Shown here one piece after another: positions 1 through 9,378 of a stretch of 64,000 nt of DNA. Origin of the DNA: Halalkalibacter krulwichiae (GTDB lineage Bacteria; Bacillota; Bacilli; Bacillales; Bacillaceae_D); NCBI RefSeq assembly GCF_002109385.1, contig NZ_CP020814.1, positions 746,001-810,000 of the forward strand. Direction: 5' to 3'. The notes beneath the pieces are model-generated. The model was not told where the DNA came from, did no database searches, and worked only from the letters and a program-made list of their open reading frames with translations. The position numbers were made by a program, and so were the translations under genes. Positions within the stretch are counted from its first letter, which is position 1. Each line of letters begins with the position of its first letter.

Positions 1-402
1 GATTGGTCGATATCTCTTGTTGACTCAGGTTCAATTTGGACTGGAGATGCAGTAGATTTTCACTTATACCTAGAAGATGAGCAGGGGAACCCTATTAACG
101 AAGCAAACATGAAAGCGGTCTTTGATCGACCAGGTACGGTCCACCAAATTGAGAAAAGATTTAGTCGGTTAGAAAATGGGCTATATGAGACGGAAATTAT
201 CTTTTCAGTACCAGGTACATGGATTGCGATGGTTGAGAGTTCTAAAAATGATAAGATCTATCGAAATCAGCTGTTATTTGAAGTGCAGGGTACGATTGTA
301 TCGGATGTTGATCGTGACCCAAAGGATCTATTCCATTTAGAACAACCGTTGCCTCAAGATTTACAATTTGAAATAGAACGAATTCAAAATGTAAACCGTT
401 AA
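1..402 (+). CDS. FixH/YtkA-like domain protein, 3' part only
   Basis: The frame is open from base 1, so the start lies upstream of the window; 133 codons are visible before TAA. The visible part is a beta-rich domain with a run of residues GDAVDFHLYLEDEQGNPI, then a conserved-looking VPGTW segment, which resembles the FixH/YtkA-like Ig-type domain found in small secreted or membrane-anchored Bacillus proteins. Such domains are usually extracytoplasmic and linked to copper or cytochrome oxidase assembly, but nothing here shows a metal ligand set. An N-terminal signal or anchor would be outside the window. The domain call is moderate; function is inferred only from resemblance. Confidence 0.6.
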   Translation, partial: DWSISLVDSGSIWTGDAVDFHLYLEDEQGNPINEANMKAVFDRPGTVHQIEKRFSRLENGLYETEIIFSVPGTWIAMVESSKNDKIYRNQLLFEVQGTIVSDVDRDPKDLFHLEQPLPQDLQFEIERIQNVNR

Positions 403-544
403 CGAGATAAAAATTCTTTATATCAATACAGGTGTTAAAGAACTTTTTGTGTCTCAAGGTTCCTGAAGTAGCTGCAGAACAATGCCGCAAAGCCTGGCAC
501 GAGAAGCTTAACGTACGAGGTTGTCATATAATATATTGCATAGA

Positions 545-603
545 AGTCACTGGGGATAGGTGGAAACCGCACCTTTTTCAGTGGCTTTTATGTCTTCTTT
601 TTT
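545..603 (+). terminator. Hairpin with T-rich tail in the gap before pgcA
   Basis: An 8-bp outer stem (545-552 with 579-586) encloses a second 5-bp stem (558-562 with 570-574). It is followed by TTTTATGTCTTCTTTTTTT. This looks like a rho-independent terminator for the gene ending at 402. The 140 bases between that stop and the hairpin are less AT-rich than usual for a spacer and contain further small inverted repeats, so a small structured RNA ending here is possible. Confidence 0.55.
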
Positions 604-679
604 TGTGTGAAAAAAGGAAATCGCAGCAATGCCTAGAATGATATAATATATCTTTTTAGAGACAACAGGAGGAGATAAG

Positions 680-2416
680 ATGAGTTGGAAGGAAGTTTAC
701 AACAAATGGGCTAGCTTTTCTGCATTAGAAGCAGAGTGGAAGGAAGAGTTAGAAAATCGAAAAGGTAATGACACTGAATTAGAAGATTGCTTTTATAAAG
801 ATTTGGAATTTGGGACAGGTGGCATGCGAGGGGAAATTGGCCCTGGTCCAAACCGAATGAATACATATACGATTCGTCGTGCAGCAGAGGGACTTGCGCG
901 TTTTCTAAATAACAAAGGGATTGAAACAAAAGAACGTGGAGTGGCCATCGCCTTTGATTCACGTCATAAATCTAGAGAATTTGCATTAGAGTGTGCCTTA
1001 ACGTTAGGCAATCATGGGATCCGTTCGTATTTGTTTCATGATTTGCGTCCTACTCCAGAACTGTCGTTCGCAGTGAGATATTTGAATGCATCTGCTGGAA
1101 TTGTTATTACAGCGAGTCATAATCCACCAGAATACAATGGGTTTAAGGTGTATGGGGAGGATGGAGGACAATTACCACCTGGCCCTGCGGAGGAATTAAT
1201 TAACTTTGTTAATGAAGTTGAAGATGAACTTCTCATAGAAGTAGCTGATGAATTAGAGCTTAAAGGAAATCGAACATTAAAAATCGTATCTGATGAAATT
1301 GATGAAGCGTACAATAATGAATTAAAAAGTATTCTTATTCAAAAAGAAGTAATTGAGCAGCATGGTAAAGATGTTAAAATTGTTTTCACTCCTTTACATG
1401 GAGCGGCAAATATTCCAGTAAGACGTGTTTTAGAAACGAGTGGCTTTACAGAAGTTACGGTCGTACTGGAACAAGAGTTACCAGATCCTAATTTTTCAAC
1501 CGTTAAATCTCCTAATCCAGAAGAGCATGCAGCATTCTTATTAGCAATTGAGGAAGGGAATAAGATAGATGCTGACGTACTCTTGGCAACAGACCCTGAT
1601 GGCGATCGGGTTGGAGTTGCAGTGAAAAACCCTTCTGGTGAATATGTCGTTTTAACAGGAAATCAGACAGGTGCATTAATGCTTGATTATATTCTCTCCC
1701 AGAAAAAGGAACAAAACATACTACCTGAAAATGGAGTTGTTCTGAAGACAATTGTAACATCAGAAATTGGTCGGGCAGTAGCCGAACATTACAATTTAAC
1801 TACTGTTGATACATTAACTGGATTTAAATTTATCGGAGAAAAGATTAAGCAATATGAACAAACAGGGGAGCACAGTTTCCTATTTGGATATGAAGAAAGC
1901 TATGGCTATTTAATCGGTGATTTTGTTCGAGATAAGGATGCAGTTCAAGCTTGTTTATTAGCTGCTGAGTTGGCTGCATATTATAAATCACGCAAAATGA
2001 ATCTTTATGATGGCTTAATAGAGCTGTTTGAAAAGTATGGTTATTATCAAGAAGGCCTTGAATCGCTAACCTTAAAAGGGAAAGCGGGAATTGAACAAAT
2101 TAACCAGATTTTAACTTCATTCCGTGACACGCCACCTACTTTAATTGCAAACAACAAAGTAGTGTTAGCTGAAGATTATCAAGCTGGTGTTTCAACCAAT
2201 GTCTTAACGAATGAAAAAACGAATATTTTGTTACCGAAATCGAATGTATTAAAGTATAAATTAGAGGACGGATCATGGTTCTGTATTCGTCCATCTGGCA
2301 CAGAGCCGAAAATCAAGTTCTATTTTGGGGTAAATAAAGAAACTCTACAGACTAGTCAACAATCACTTCATGAGCTGAAGCAAGCGGTTATGGCACTTGT
2401 AAACGATCTTCTATAA
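680..2416 (+). CDS. pgcA: Alpha-phosphoglucomutase
   Basis: Interconverts glucose 6-phosphate and glucose 1-phosphate, which in Bacillaceae feeds UDP-glucose for glycolipid (lipoteichoic acid anchor) and teichoic acid glycosylation. The 578-residue protein matches the family length. The catalytic phosphoserine motif TASHNP lies at residues 144-149 (Ser146), the metal-binding loop is DPDGDR and the C-terminal sugar-phosphate loop is [12 protein letters not shown]. The start is supported by AGGAGGAG seven bases upstream. It is monocistronic, closed by a strong terminator just downstream. An LTA synthase at 27 kb is another gene of the same envelope pathway. Confidence 0.95.
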   Translation: MSWKEVYNKWASFSALEAEWKEELENRKGNDTELEDCFYKDLEFGTGGMRGEIGPGPNRMNTYTIRRAAEGLARFLNNKGIETKERGVAIAFDSRHKSREFALECALTLGNHGIRSYLFHDLRPTPELSFAVRYLNASAGIVITASHNPPEYNGFKVYGEDGGQLPPGPAEELINFVNEVEDELLIEVADELELKGNRTLKIVSDEIDEAYNNELKSILIQKEVIEQHGKDVKIVFTPLHGAANIPVRRVLETSGFTEVTVVLEQELPDPNFSTVKSPNPEEHAAFLLAIEEGNKIDADVLLATDPDGDRVGVAVKNPSGEYVVLTGNQTGALMLDYILSQKKEQNILPENGVVLKTIVTSEIGRAVAEHYNLTTVDTLTGFKFIGEKIKQYEQTGEHSFLFGYEESYGYLIGDFVRDKDAVQACLLAAELAAYYKSRKMNLYDGLIELFEKYGYYQEGLESLTLKGKAGIEQINQILTSFRDTPPTLIANNKVVLAEDYQAGVSTNVLTNEKTNILLPKSNVLKYKLEDGSWFCIRPSGTEPKIKFYFGVNKETLQTSQQSLHELKQAVMALVNDLL

Positions 2417-2422
2417 TAGACT

Positions 2423-2458
2423 AAAAAAGTTGAAATCAAGACGATTTCAACTTTTTTT
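2423..2458 (+). terminator. Rho-independent terminator of pgcA
   Basis: A perfect 9-bp stem GTTGAAATC/GATTTCAAC (2429-2437 with 2443-2451) is followed by seven T. Confidence 0.9.
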
Positions 2459-2614
2459 CTATTCTAGCTGCTGAAAAAGGGTTAGATAAACGCTATTTAG
2501 AAGTCTATCTGCGGTTAAATAAACGGAAGATCTTATTGAAATATCAATTGTTGTACTCATCATTTCCGACTCCTTGTCATAAATTGAAAGAAAGCAGTTC
2601 GAGGAGGGGATCAA

Positions 2615-4030
2615 GTGTCAGCAGATAAATGGAAAGAACTTGAACATTCGATTGCTGAAATTACCGAGATAGCAGAGGGGTTTGGATTGGATTTCTATGA
2701 AATGCGCTATGAAATATGTCCAGCAGAAATTATTTATACATTTGGTGCGTATGGAATGCCAACAAGATACAGTCATTGGTCTTTCGGAAAGCAGTTCCAT
2801 AAAATGAAGTTACAGTATGATTTAGGACTTAGCAAAATATACGAGCTTGTTATTAATTCAGACCCTTGTTATGCGTTTTTATTAGATAGTAATTCATTAA
2901 TACAAAACAAGTTAATTGTTGCCCATGTACTAGCACATTGCGATTTCTTTAAGAACAATGTTCGTTTTTCTAATACTCGTCGTGATATGGTTGAAAGCAT
3001 GAGTGCAACAGCAGAAAGAATAGCCCATTATGAGCACCTTCATGGTAAGGAAGAAGTAGAAAGCTTTTTAGATGCAGTATTAGCTATTCAGGAGCATATA
3101 GACCCTAGCATATTAAGGCCAAAATTGGATTGGAGTATAGAAGATGCAGAAGAGGAAATGAAACCAGTCAAAAAATCTGAATATGATGACCTTTGGGCTC
3201 TTGATGAAAAACAAACTGTAAAGCGCGAAAAAATAAAGAGGAAAAAGAATTTCCCTCCAAGTCCTGAGAAAGATATCCTTTTATTTATTGAAGAATATAG
3301 TCGCGAGTTAGAACCGTGGCAACGCGATATCTTAACAATGATGAGAGAGGAAATGCTTTATTTCTGGCCACAGTTAGAAACAAAAATTATGAACGAAGGC
3401 TGGGCATCTTATTGGCACCAAAGGATATTAAGAGAGATGGATTTAACAAGTGAAGAAACCATTGAATTCGCCAAGCTTAATGCGGGTGTCGTGCAGCCTT
3501 CAAAAACGACTATTAACCCTTATTACCTAGGGTTAAAGATCTTTGAGGATATTGAGGAACGCTATAATAATCCAACAAAAGATATGCAAGAGCGACAAGG
3601 TGTTAAGCCTGGAAGTGGACGAGAGAAAATCTTTGAAGTAAGAGAAATTGAATCAGATCTTTCTTTTATCAGAAACTATTTAACGAAGGATCTTGTTATG
3701 AGAGAAGATATGTACCTTTTTCAAAAGCAAGGAGCAGATTATAAAGTAGTGGACAAAGAATGGGAGCATGTCCGAGACCAACTAGCGCTATCGAGAGTGA
3801 ATGGTGGTTTTCCTTACTTAGTCATTACAGATGGCGATTACTTAAAAAATGGAGAGTTATATATTAAGCATAACTTTGAAGGGACAGAGCTGGATGTTGG
3901 TTATTTAGAGAAAGTACTTCCATACCTTCACCAGCTTTGGGGACGCCCGGTTCATGTAGAAACAGTGATTAATGAAAAAGAGATATCATTTGTCTATGAC
4001 GGAAAAAAGGTGCATAGGAAGTATCTATAA
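2615..4030 (+). CDS. spoVR: SpoVR family protein
   Basis: SpoVR is a conserved protein needed for normal spore cortex formation in B. subtilis; its biochemical activity is unknown to me. The 471 residues match the family length, and the conserved segments [12 protein letters not shown] (about 268-279) and [19 protein letters not shown] (about 291-309) are present. Translation starts at GTG, with GAGGAGGGG placed seven bases upstream; no better ATG exists. The gene stands alone between two terminators, as a sporulation gene with its own promoter would. Confidence 0.93.
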   Translation: MSADKWKELEHSIAEITEIAEGFGLDFYEMRYEICPAEIIYTFGAYGMPTRYSHWSFGKQFHKMKLQYDLGLSKIYELVINSDPCYAFLLDSNSLIQNKLIVAHVLAHCDFFKNNVRFSNTRRDMVESMSATAERIAHYEHLHGKEEVESFLDAVLAIQEHIDPSILRPKLDWSIEDAEEEMKPVKKSEYDDLWALDEKQTVKREKIKRKKNFPPSPEKDILLFIEEYSRELEPWQRDILTMMREEMLYFWPQLETKIMNEGWASYWHQRILREMDLTSEETIEFAKLNAGVVQPSKTTINPYYLGLKIFEDIEERYNNPTKDMQERQGVKPGSGREKIFEVREIESDLSFIRNYLTKDLVMREDMYLFQKQGADYKVVDKEWEHVRDQLALSRVNGGFPYLVITDGDYLKNGELYIKHNFEGTELDVGYLEKVLPYLHQLWGRPVHVETVINEKEISFVYDGKKVHRKYL

Positions 4031-4040
4031 GATGAAGGAA

Positions 4041-4076
4041 AAAGAGACGGGAATCTAGATCTTCGTCTCTTTTCCA
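4041..4076 (+). terminator. Rho-independent terminator of spoVR
   Basis: A 9-bp stem AAAGAGACG/CGTCTCTTT (4041-4049 with 4064-4072) with a 14-base loop and a short pyrimidine tail. Confidence 0.75.
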
Positions 4077-4220
4077 TTTGTTTAGATTGAACATGTTAAT
4101 GGAAACAATGTTATATTGAGAATGCGGACGTATTGGTAGTGGATCCAATGCGCTTTTTGTTGTGAAGAGAACAGTTATTATGTAAACTTGAAGCAAATAA
4201 ACAGAGGAGATTAAACTACT

Positions 4221-4922
4221 ATGGACTCTACTAGAATTTTAATTGTAGAAGATGAAGCGAAGATAGCTCGTGTAATCCAGTTGGAGTTGCAATATGAAGG
4301 TTATGAAACAGAGATTGCTGTTGATGGAGGAAGGGCCTTAGAATTATTGGAGAATCAAGAATGGTCCCTGGTTTTGTTAGATATTATGATCCCTATATTT
4401 AGTGGAATAGAAGTTTTGAGAAGAATGCGAGCGCAAGGTAATTTAACGCCAGTTATTTTGTTAACAGCAAGGGATACAATTGTTGATAAAGTTTCTGGTC
4501 TAGATCAAGGGGCTAATGATTATGTGACGAAGCCGTTTGAAATTGAAGAACTACTTGCGCGAATAAGAGCTTGTTTAAGGTCAACTCAAACGTTAAAAGT
4601 CAAAAAGGATACTGATGACTTGGAATTAGGAGGGTTGTTTGTTAACGAGAAAACGAGAATAGTGAAGAGAGAGAGTCAAGTAATTGAATGTACACCAAAA
4701 GAGTTTGATTTACTCGTCTATTTGTTGAAGAATGAAAATCAAGTTTTAAGTCGTGAGCAAATTTTAGAGAAAGTTTGGGGCTTTGACTATTATGGAGATA
4801 CGAATGTAGTAGATGTCTATATTCGTTATCTACGTCAAAAAATTGATAAGCCTTTTGACTCACCTGCTCTTATCCAGACAGTAAGAGGAGTAGGATATGT
4901 GATGAGGGAAATAGCCAAATGA
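4221..4922 (+). CDS. OmpR-family response regulator, YkoG-like
   Basis: DNA-binding partner of the kinase that follows. Residues 1-120 form a receiver domain with the phosphoacceptor Asp54 in LLDIM and the switch residues in LLTA and KPF. Residues 135-230 form a winged helix with CTPKEFDLL, RVWGFDYYGDTNVVDVYIRYLRQKID-type features and a closing IQTVRGVGYVMR. Length (233) is typical. It overlaps the kinase start by 4 bases (ATGA), so the two are translationally coupled. The downstream PepSY genes make the layout equivalent to YkoG-YkoH-YkoI of B. subtilis. The signal sensed is unknown. Confidence 0.92.
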   Translation: MDSTRILIVEDEAKIARVIQLELQYEGYETEIAVDGGRALELLENQEWSLVLLDIMIPIFSGIEVLRRMRAQGNLTPVILLTARDTIVDKVSGLDQGANDYVTKPFEIEELLARIRACLRSTQTLKVKKDTDDLELGGLFVNEKTRIVKRESQVIECTPKEFDLLVYLLKNENQVLSREQILEKVWGFDYYGDTNVVDVYIRYLRQKIDKPFDSPALIQTVRGVGYVMREIAK

Positions 4923-7042
4923 GTATAGCACGTCGAATTACCTTGTTTTCCTCTTTGTGGTTATTAGTTTTATTAATTGTCGTGAATAGCGGAATCTATT
5001 TGTTGTTTGGACAAATGACTGCTCGAGCAGAATTAGAAAGGGTAGGACTACAAACTCAAACAATTGCTGAAACAATTAGACCAGATCGTCTAGGAGTCGG
5101 GAACCCTGGGGATATTTTACGTGCTTACACGCCCAGTAATGGAATCATTCGAGTGATTAACGAGGATTCTCAACCTTTCATTGAAGCAACTAAATATCCT
5201 GAACTAAGAGAGATTCCTGTAACGTATTCTAGTAAGCAAGAGACTGAACAAATTCGTTTTGCAGACGATCGTTACGTTATTTCACGATTTCCCATTATTT
5301 GGAGTGATGGATCTGTTGTTACTCTCGAATATAGTGAACAAATGGTCACATATGATTCTACGATGGCAACTTTAAGACTAGTGTTATTTATTGCTTCCAT
5401 TAGTTTATTACTGCCTGCCATCTTTGCTGGAAGAGCGTTATCTCGTATTATACTTTTGCCAATTAAAACGTTAACAAAAACAATGGAGAATATTAGACAA
5501 GATGGTACGTTTGAGCGAATTCAAGTACCTGAACAATCAAAAGATGAACTTGATCAGATGGGACAGACATTTAATCGTATGATTGAATTATTAGAAGAAA
5601 ATTATAAAAAGCAGCAACAATTTGTCTCAGATGCATCACATGAATTACGAACGCCTCTAACCGTCATAGAAAGTTACACTAGTTTATTAAAGCGTTGGGG
5701 AAAAGCCAAGCCAGAATTATTAGAAGAGGCGGTAGAGGCTATTTATGAGGAATCTGGAAGAATGAAAGGTTTGACTGAGCAAATGCTCGCATTAGCAATA
5801 GGGAGAAATGATCAACCGACGAAGCTAAGTGAATTTGAACTTGGGAAATTGGTACACGATATTGCTAAGCGATTAGAACAAACCTTTAACAGAAAGATTC
5901 ATGTCAATGTCAACGAACATTATTTTATATCGGCTGATGAAGCGCAGATCAAACAATTAATTTTTATTCTTTTAGAAAATGGATTAAAGTATAGCGACGA
6001 TTCCTTGAGTGTAGATATCGTTGATGAAGATAGAGAAATAAGGTTAGATGTGAGAGATAAGGGGATTGGAATTCCAGAGAATGACCTTCCATATGTGTTT
6101 GAACGTTTCTTTAGAGTCGATAAAGCGAGAAGTAGACAAACTGGAGGAAGTGGTTTAGGTCTTGCAATCGCAAAATCTATTATTCAAGCTCATAGTGGTG
6201 AGATTACCGTACGTAGTTTGGAGAATATTGGTACTACTTTTACAGTGATCTTACCTAAAGGGAATAAAAGTGCAAAGGGGAGGATTATGCTGGAAAGTAA
6301 AAGGAAATGGGCGTTTGTATCAATTGCAGTGGTAGTTCTATTAATAGTTGTCTTAATTTTATCCTTTACAAGAACTGGAGCAGAGCCATTAGATGAAATT
6401 GAAATTAGAGACTTAATTGAAGGTCAATTTGGAGGTTCAATTCAATCAATAGCCCAAACGAACGTAAATGGAAAGACTGTTTATGAAGTCGAATTATTAG
6501 AAGCTGCTGGCTTGTATCAAGTCATTGTAGACCCTACAACGGGGGAAATTCTTTCCTTAGAACATGTTTTAGAGCGGGGGGAAGTTTCGGTTAAGCCCGA
6601 AGAATCAGTCGTAAATACGATATCTGTAGACGAAGTAGAGGAAAAAATTGAAGATTCATTTGGAAAAAACTATTCGGATCTGCATATTAATCTTGGAGAA
6701 AAAGCAGGAAAGCTGATCTATGAAATAACGGTTAGTCAAGAAAATAGCTATAGTGATGTTGAAATGGATGCACAAACGGGTGAAATTTTACTGATAACCT
6801 CTAGGGATAAAAAAGAGAGGGAATCTGAGACTGATTCTTCGCAACGTGCAGAGGTAATTGGAGAGCAAGAAGCGGTTAGGATTGCTTTGACACATGTTGC
6901 TGGTACTGTCGATGATGTTGAATTAGATGAGGAAGATGGCAGACTTATTTATGAAATTGAAATTGAGGTTGGTGATCTTGAAGCTGAGGTATACCTAGAT
7001 GCGTTTACTGGTGAATTAATTACAATTAAGTGGGAAGATTAA
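4919..7042 (+). CDS. Sensor histidine kinase fused in frame to three PepSY repeats
   Basis: Residues 1-456 are a complete YkoH-type kinase: a membrane helix at about 8-30, an extracytoplasmic sensor of about 125 residues, a second helix at about 150-172, HAMP, the phosphoacceptor His241 in SDASHELRTPL, and the N, G1 and G2 boxes of the ATPase domain (ENGLKYS, DKGIGIP, GSGLGLAIAKS). Without a stop the frame continues at Met457 into a new membrane helix (about 463-481) and three PepSY-type repeats, each ending in a DxxTGE motif, to residue 707. In relatives I know, kinase and PepSY protein are separate genes. The tail should lie outside the membrane if the three-helix topology is right. A purine-rich tract just before Met457 could also start a free PepSY protein. 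Confidence 0.88.
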   Translation: MSIARRITLFSSLWLLVLLIVVNSGIYLLFGQMTARAELERVGLQTQTIAETIRPDRLGVGNPGDILRAYTPSNGIIRVINEDSQPFIEATKYPELREIPVTYSSKQETEQIRFADDRYVISRFPIIWSDGSVVTLEYSEQMVTYDSTMATLRLVLFIASISLLLPAIFAGRALSRIILLPIKTLTKTMENIRQDGTFERIQVPEQSKDELDQMGQTFNRMIELLEENYKKQQQFVSDASHELRTPLTVIESYTSLLKRWGKAKPELLEEAVEAIYEESGRMKGLTEQMLALAIGRNDQPTKLSEFELGKLVHDIAKRLEQTFNRKIHVNVNEHYFISADEAQIKQLIFILLENGLKYSDDSLSVDIVDEDREIRLDVRDKGIGIPENDLPYVFERFFRVDKARSRQTGGSGLGLAIAKSIIQAHSGEITVRSLENIGTTFTVILPKGNKSAKGRIMLESKRKWAFVSIAVVVLLIVVLILSFTRTGAEPLDEIEIRDLIEGQFGGSIQSIAQTNVNGKTVYEVELLEAAGLYQVIVDPTTGEILSLEHVLERGEVSVKPEESVVNTISVDEVEEKIEDSFGKNYSDLHINLGEKAGKLIYEITVSQENSYSDVEMDAQTGEILLITSRDKKERESETDSSQRAEVIGEQEAVRIALTHVAGTVDDVELDEEDGRLIYEIEIEVGDLEAEVYLDAFTGELITIKWED
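6274..6289 (+). promoter_or_regulatory. Possible internal ribosome-binding site and ATG inside the kinase-PepSY gene
   Basis: AAAGGGGAGG at 6274-6283 is followed three bases later by an in-frame ATG at 6287 that opens a segment looking exactly like the start of a membrane-anchored protein (Lys/Arg-rich, then 19 hydrophobic residues). This may be the surviving start of a once-separate PepSY gene. The spacing from GGAGG is shorter than ideal, though it is eight bases from AAAGG. Confidence 0.35.
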
Positions 7043-7048
7043 AGCGAA

Positions 7049-7084
7049 AATGTCTCAGTCTAATTTAAGGCTGGGACATTTTTG
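7049..7084 (+). terminator. Terminator after the two-component operon
   Basis: A 10-bp stem with one mismatch (7049-7058 with 7071-7080) is followed by five T. It separates the kinase gene from the free-standing PepSY gene, which therefore probably has its own promoter. Confidence 0.8.
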
Positions 7085-7145
7085 TTATAGATAAGAGTTG
7101 ATTTAGCGTAAAAAGCCTTGTAGCTTATAAAATAACAGTCACTAT

Positions 7146-7188
7146 TTTCTCATCAATTTCTCATTTTTCTCTTTTCTATTCTTAAGAT
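7146..7188 (+). promoter_or_regulatory. Candidate response-regulator direct repeat and promoter
   Basis: TTTCTCAT occurs twice, at 7146-7153 and 7157-7164, exactly 11 bases apart, with a degenerate third copy at 7166-7173. An 11-bp periodic direct repeat is typical of OmpR-type regulator sites. A -10-like TAAGAT sits at 7183-7188, with no good -35, as expected for an activated promoter. I infer control of the PepSY gene at 7232 by the adjacent regulator. Confidence 0.4.
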
Positions 7189-7231
7189 TCGTTGGGTAAG
7201 ATGGAGTCAAAGATAACGAGGAGGAATTGAA

Positions 7232-7828
7232 ATGAAAAAAATAGCGTTAATCACAATTAGTCTATTGCTTGCAGGTGGAGCAGTTATTGGAGTGTCCGCA
7301 GCAGATAATGAAAATGAACAAGTACAAGAGCCAACGCTCGTTGCTACCTATTCTATAAATGAAACAGGAGATGTAGTCGGAGGGGACAGTCAGGAAGAAA
7401 TGATTACAGCCGAAAGAGCAAGTGAAATTGCACTCGATTTTTTAGGTAACGGAATCGTCGATGAAGTTGAATTGGAAAAGAAACAAGGGCGCTTAGTATA
7501 TGAAGTTGATATCGATACCGAAATTGAAGATGGTGACATTTATGTTGATGCAATGACAGAAGAAATTTTATATGTAGATGATGACTTAATGAAAATGGTA
7601 AACAAGGCAAAGAGTGATGATCAAAAGGTAGCAGTAATAACAAAAGAGAGTGCAGGTGATATCGCACTCAATCATATTGGCGAAGGGGTCATTGATGATA
7701 TTGAATTAGAAAGTAAACATGATTTACTGTACTTCGAAATAGAAATTGAGTTAGAAGATGATCGTGATGTAGATGTAAAAGTTGATGCGGTAACTGGAGA
7801 GATTTTAACTGTAACATGGGATAATTAA
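7232..7828 (+). CDS. Secreted protein with two PepSY domains, YkoI-like
   Basis: A 198-residue protein with an N-terminal signal peptide (charged MKK, hydrophobic core to about residue 20, likely cleavage near VSA-AD at 24). Two PepSY repeats follow at about 52-112 and 135-198, each of the form ITxExAxxIAL...LYxxxIDxxTEEIL or DAVTGEIL. The protein is very acidic. PepSY domains are thought to inhibit or modulate peptidases, but the target here is unknown. It resembles YkoI and the three-repeat tail of the neighbouring kinase, so it probably arose with that tail from one ancestral unit. AGGAGG lies seven bases before ATG. Confidence 0.85.
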   Translation: MKKIALITISLLLAGGAVIGVSAADNENEQVQEPTLVATYSINETGDVVGGDSQEEMITAERASEIALDFLGNGIVDEVELEKKQGRLVYEVDIDTEIEDGDIYVDAMTEEILYVDDDLMKMVNKAKSDDQKVAVITKESAGDIALNHIGEGVIDDIELESKHDLLYFEIEIELEDDRDVDVKVDAVTGEILTVTWDN

Positions 7829-7833
7829 GAAAA

Positions 7834-7887
7834 GTGGACTGTGCTAGTCGGTGATGAGAACCTTCCAGTGCAGTCCTCCTTTTTTTG
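7834..7887 (+). terminator. Terminator-like hairpin after the PepSY gene
   Basis: GGACTG (7836-7841) pairs with CAGTCC (7871-7876) around a partly structured interior, and the sequence ends in CTCCTTTTTTT. Confidence 0.6.
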
Positions 7888-7990
7888 AACAAAGTATAAT
7901 CAGATAGAGAAAAGGTACATTAATAACATCAAAAAGTTCTATCTTATTAAGAAAAGGAATATCTATTTATTTTTTCTTAATACTAATTTG

Positions 7991-8018
7991 TTGACTTTTC
8001 AAAGAATTAAGGTAGTAT
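7991..8018 (+). promoter_or_regulatory. Candidate sigma-A promoter of the aminotransferase gene
   Basis: TTGACT at 7991-7996 and TAGTAT at 8013-8018, 16 bases apart, about 50 bases before the start codon. The whole area is AT-rich, so the exact -10 is uncertain. Confidence 0.45.
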
Positions 8019-8066
8019 AAATATAATATTCTAAATTTTATAACAAGTAGATAGAGGTGCCAAATC

Positions 8067-9275
8067 ATGAAGTATGCTTTTGCAAATCGCGTCCGTCATT
8101 TGCAATCTTCTGCAGTAAGAGATATTTTGAAAATTGTTGGTCAAGGAAATGTTATTTCGTTTGCTGGCGGTTTACCTGATGATGACTTGTTCCCGCTAGA
8201 AGGTTTGGAAGATGCATTTTCTAGAGTGTTCAAAAGTGGAAAAAAGTCACTACAATATACAGAAACAGAAGGATACCGCCCGCTGAGAGAAGTAATATTA
8301 GAACGTATGAGTAAGAAAGGTATATCAGGTTTTCATTCAGATGAGGTTCTGATTACTACGGGTTCTCAACAGGCTATTGATTTATTTTCAAGAGTGATGT
8401 TAAGTCCTGGTGATGTTGTTCTAACGGAAGATCCAACGTATTTAGCTGCACTTCAAGTATTTAAATCTTATGAAGCAGAAGTTGCTGCTGTTCAATCAGA
8501 TGATGATGGGATGTTACCAGAGGATCTTGAGAATAAATTAAAACAATATAATCCTAAATGTATTTACGTCGTACCTACCTTTTCCAATCCGGCAGGTCGT
8601 GTCTGGTCATTAGAAAGGCGCAAGAAGTTAATTGACTTAGCTCATAAATATAAAGTTGTCATTTTTGAAGATGATCCTTATGGAGAATTGCAATTCACTG
8701 AGAATGAAGAATATACTCCACTGGCTGCTCTTGATGATGGAACGCGTGTATTATACACGAGTACCTTTTCAAAAACAGCAGTTCCAGCCTTGAGGACTGG
8801 TTGGATTACAGGGCCATATCAAATCATCCGTATGATGGCTCAAGCGAAGCAAGCTAATGATTTGCACTCTAATTCATTATCCCAACAAGCGCTTTATGAA
8901 CTTTGTACTCATTTTGACCTTGATGCACATATTAGTCATTTAATTAAAGTATATAGAAGTCGAATGGAAATCATGGTAGATTGTCTTGAACGAGCTAACA
9001 TTCCTAACTTGCAATACGTTAAACCAAAAGGGGGAATGTTTCTCTGGGTGCAAGTAGATGAGAGAATTGACCTTACTTCACTGTTGAATACGGCAGTGGA
9101 GCATGGAGTTGCATATGTTCCTGGAGAGCCTTTCTACGCAGGGACACCAAAGAAAAATACAATGAGATTGAATTTTACCCATTCTACTCCAGAGAAGATT
9201 GAGCAAGGTATGAATTTGCTTATGGATGTATTATCAAAAGAGATGGACAAACAATTAGTTAAATTAACCGATTAA
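8067..9275 (+). CDS. PLP-dependent aminotransferase, class I/II
   Basis: A fold-type I aminotransferase of 402 residues related to 2-aminoadipate aminotransferase and to the catalytic half of MocR regulators, but without a DNA-binding N-terminus. Visible signature parts are the PLP phosphate loop TTGSQQAIDL (about 95-104), VVPTFSNPAG (about 168-177), the FEDDPYGEL aspartate segment, the Schiff-base lysine in YTSTFSKTAVPALRTGW, and the substrate arginine in MRLNFTH near the end. The amino-acid substrate cannot be told from sequence. It has its own promoter and terminator, so it is monocistronic. Confidence 0.88.
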   Translation: MKYAFANRVRHLQSSAVRDILKIVGQGNVISFAGGLPDDDLFPLEGLEDAFSRVFKSGKKSLQYTETEGYRPLREVILERMSKKGISGFHSDEVLITTGSQQAIDLFSRVMLSPGDVVLTEDPTYLAALQVFKSYEAEVAAVQSDDDGMLPEDLENKLKQYNPKCIYVVPTFSNPAGRVWSLERRKKLIDLAHKYKVVIFEDDPYGELQFTENEEYTPLAALDDGTRVLYTSTFSKTAVPALRTGWITGPYQIIRMMAQAKQANDLHSNSLSQQALYELCTHFDLDAHISHLIKVYRSRMEIMVDCLERANIPNLQYVKPKGGMFLWVQVDERIDLTSLLNTAVEHGVAYVPGEPFYAGTPKKNTMRLNFTHSTPEKIEQGMNLLMDVLSKEMDKQLVKLTD

Positions 9276-9283
9276 ATAAAGTG

Positions 9284-9327
9284 AAAAAAGAGTGATCTAA
9301 ATGGTATGATTTAGATCACTCTTTTTT
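9284..9327. terminator. Bidirectional terminator between convergent genes
   Basis: A perfect 19-bp stem with a six-base loop (9284-9302 with 9309-9327), with A6 on one side and T6 on the other, serving the aminotransferase and the convergent symporter gene. Confidence 0.92.
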
Positions 9328-9378
9328 GGATGTAATGAAACAGGTAAAGAACATTCTCTTCTTGGTTCTGTGCTAATT

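Noticed and set aside
460..545. CGCAAAGCC box reminiscent of the c-di-GMP-I (GEMM) riboswitch
   Set aside because: Only the short box matches; the 5' GCAAA receptor part and the 3' GGTAGC-GGGTTACCGA part are not recognisable, and the downstream gene is not a typical target.
432..641. 69-codon plus-strand ORF between the FixH-like gene and pgcA
   Set aside because: No ribosome site at its start, unusual Cys/Trp-rich composition, and it reads straight through the strong hairpin at 545-590.
2461..2634. Open stretch encoding AAEKGLDKRYLEVYLRLNKR between the pgcA terminator and spoVR
   Set aside because: It looks somewhat protein-like but has no start codon with a ribosome site and ends inside spoVR; could be a gene remnant but cannot be supported.
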